IMG/VR virus record: IMGVR_UViG_3300035228_001239
Location: 1 to 21,249 of that record
Strand: one strand, 5' to 3'
Length of the DNA stretch: 21,249 nt
From: a virus
Part shown: in pieces, positions 20,901-21,249 of the stretch
Layout of the letters: each line of letters begins with the position of its first letter
Position numbering within the stretch: the first letter of the stretch is position 1
The notes under the pieces: generated by a model
Databases searched by the model: none
The model's input: the letters and a program-made list of their open reading frames with translations, nothing else
Told to the model about the DNA's origin: nothing
Made by a program: the position numbers and the translations under genes

Positions 20901-21249
20901 GTGACCACGCATCAGTGTTTTCTGCAGGGTCAAGAGCACGAGGATTGGTGCCGATAGCAACATAAGATGCACCGTTATACTCAACGATGTCACCTCTTTC
21001 ATATCTACCAGAAGAATCAAACTTAAGTTGGTTAGCAAAACCTTCGGAGAAGGTAGCAAAGTTTCCACCAGGAGGATAGAAACCATCCGAACCAATACCC
21101 GTTAAGTCATGCGGGGATGTGGAGATACCCTGCATTGTATAGTCTGCAGGGACTTGGAATGGTGTGGTACAACGATACTGGTAGGGACCGTAGCTAACAA
21201 TAGCGTTGATACCATAATAAGTGTCAGTGGTGAACGCACCTTTAAAGCT
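17953..21249 (-). CDS. Long fibre-like structural protein with beta-helix, N-terminus outside the window (at least 1098 aa)
   Basis: The frame is open to the right edge: the 38 codons upstream of the first in-window ATG (21135) contain no stop and read as coding (TTDTYYGINAIVSYGPYQYR). The true start is therefore outside. About four repeats of a carbohydrate-binding-like module follow each other (core Y-x2-GD-x-VEY...Y...W, e.g. YERGDIVEYNGASYVAI and YEIGDLVEYSSSAYISV). A linker leads to KVYYVDAQQGSNNNTGLTPD, which resembles the opening of a right-handed beta-helix (pectate-lyase-like) domain of phage fibres or tailspikes. The C-terminal 150 residues (LRYDTDANGFEFYNGGAWLP and onward) resemble a common fibre end domain. 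It is most likely a tail fibre or baseplate-associated protein with glycan-binding ability; enzymatic activity of the helix is not evident. Confidence 0.82.
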   Translation of the reverse strand, partial: SFKGAFTTDTYYGINAIVSYGPYQYRCTTPFQVPADYTMQGISTSPHDLTGIGSDGFYPPGGNFATFSEGFANQLKFDSSGRYERGDIVEYNGASYVAIGTNPRALDPAENTDAWSLLIGGIGTGGAATYDPTQTYSRGQIVQLGGNTYVADDTLIPVETRPVGTAITSVATGLGGWSLLVEGTNWNGTYSTSNYYEIGDLVEYSSSAYISVASSNINVTPGTAVTMWQAFAIGDSAALLTTKGDILTRNSTGPTRQGIGTVGTFLKVSSSDEVVWEYPGIRTKVYYVDAQQGSNNNTGLTPDSAWSNISYASTAAQTVAPVSAFVYDESTGIATITASGHGLFPNGQVKLVGISMTCSSAHSGVTTTLFPDGTQGFFFRVNSVTDSNTFITNVGISTIAHDYVTGGTVTDASPVILKLSAGVFKERLPITLPKNFNIAGDVLRGTSVEAADGLSYDGVTPNSRSTMFFVSDSCTVQSITMKGLEGFRYDSSDPFNTDLWGPKVGVGTTGCGVYFRLNPETPILQRSPYIKDCTAFSDVTTDGTGHGGAIGVHIEGGVHEGKPEGKGGKSMVFDAFTHIHSDGMGYWLEDDALAEIVSSFTYYCSFGYVSDDGSEIRSLSGNNSYGDYGAVAVGFSTLETARTGRLFGDKLELVVGQVAGTLSVGATMRGTLSGARAVISNDQQSGEQIYFKYNSGFGNPDGANGAVGVGTTVFVPGEFVETDSVGAGATGRFKIKSASNAVSGQKDILFEITGLSTTPKVGDALGFSTVGMGYSDTGVYIIRTVTNYDSGTGRATINVAPGKGSAPASFDDQEFTMRTDFSKVRLTGHDFLLIGTGNTADTGYPNVNENNAAQGNETNVQDSGKIFFVSTDQGGNFRVGEFFSVNQLTGAATLDASAFNLSGLTELRLGAIGGQIGEAINEFSSDETMAGDSNSASPTEKAVRGFLTRGKMDVTSGILVPPRGAQASRPTGVDLIEGGLRYDTDANGFEFYNGGAWLPLGAYANVDATADVTLANRQQAFCNTSGGAFNLTLPASPVKGDSVRIFDVADTFDTNNLTIIRNGNPIMGDAADMTIDTDGAAFELVFYDGTQGWRIITI

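Noticed and set aside
17953-21135. Start of the long fibre gene at ATG 21135
   Set aside because: The 38 codons upstream to the window edge are open and read as another copy of the repeat, so the gene continues beyond the window.
1-21249. tRNA genes or homing endonuclease insertions, common in T4-like phages
   Set aside because: No cloverleaf with a T-loop signature and no GIY-YIG or HNH motif was seen on either strand; intergenic gaps are too short to hide one.

Overview
This window reads as part of a T4-like cyanomyovirus genome (a tailed virus of marine Synechococcus or Prochlorococcus). It is AT-rich, densely packed and almost entirely transcribed from the minus strand. It carries a ThyX-type thymidylate synthase, a glutaredoxin, a DUF6433-type protein, a DUF4278-like protein and several small proteins of the kind common in cyanophages. 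It also carries large fibre-like structural proteins, 2OG-Fe(II) oxygenase-like proteins and sugar-modification genes. Family names come from motifs I recognise by eye; no search was run. No tRNA, rRNA, CRISPR array, integrase or insertion sequence was seen.

Layout, read in the direction of transcription (right to left). Positions 21249-17953 hold a long fibre-like protein whose reading frame is open to the window edge, so its N-terminus lies outside. A terminator and a late-type promoter follow. Next come a Gly/Cys-rich protein (17001-17864) and a protein with a tail-assembly-chaperone-like C-terminus (16212-16982), closed by two terminators in tandem. Positions 16042-9578 are one tightly overlapping operon: GT9-type glycosyltransferase, carbamoyltransferase, HldE-type nucleotidyltransferase, HldE-type sugar kinase, second carbamoyltransferase, small HAD phosphatase, cupin. 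Convergent to it, and the only plus-strand gene, is an HldD-type ADP-heptose epimerase (8806-9600). Divergent from hldD is a 1649-residue protein with an N-terminal subtilisin-like protease and a fibre-like remainder (3783-8732), followed by two related oxygenase-like genes. Positions 2666-1270 are a five-gene operon starting with glutaredoxin. Positions 1117-1 hold small genes ending in thyX, which runs off the left edge.

The most interesting content is the 8806-16042 cassette. It encodes recognisable counterparts of the late steps of ADP-heptose synthesis (kinase, adenylyltransferase, a candidate phosphatase, epimerase), a GT9 (heptosyltransferase-like) enzyme and two O-carbamoyltransferases. 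Together these suggest that the virus makes a heptose, transfers it to something and may carbamoylate it. The acceptor could be host surface glycan or the virion fibres, whose genes flank the cassette on both sides; the sequence cannot decide.

Regulation is unusually legible. Host-type promoters (TTGAC-like -35, TATAAT -10, or extended -10) and T4-late-like CTAAATA/TATAAATA boxes sit directly after minus-strand terminators. In one case the -35 hexamer is exactly the terminator loop. The hldD gene and the glycosyltransferase operon share a near-identical extended -10 sequence, which suggests coordinated expression.
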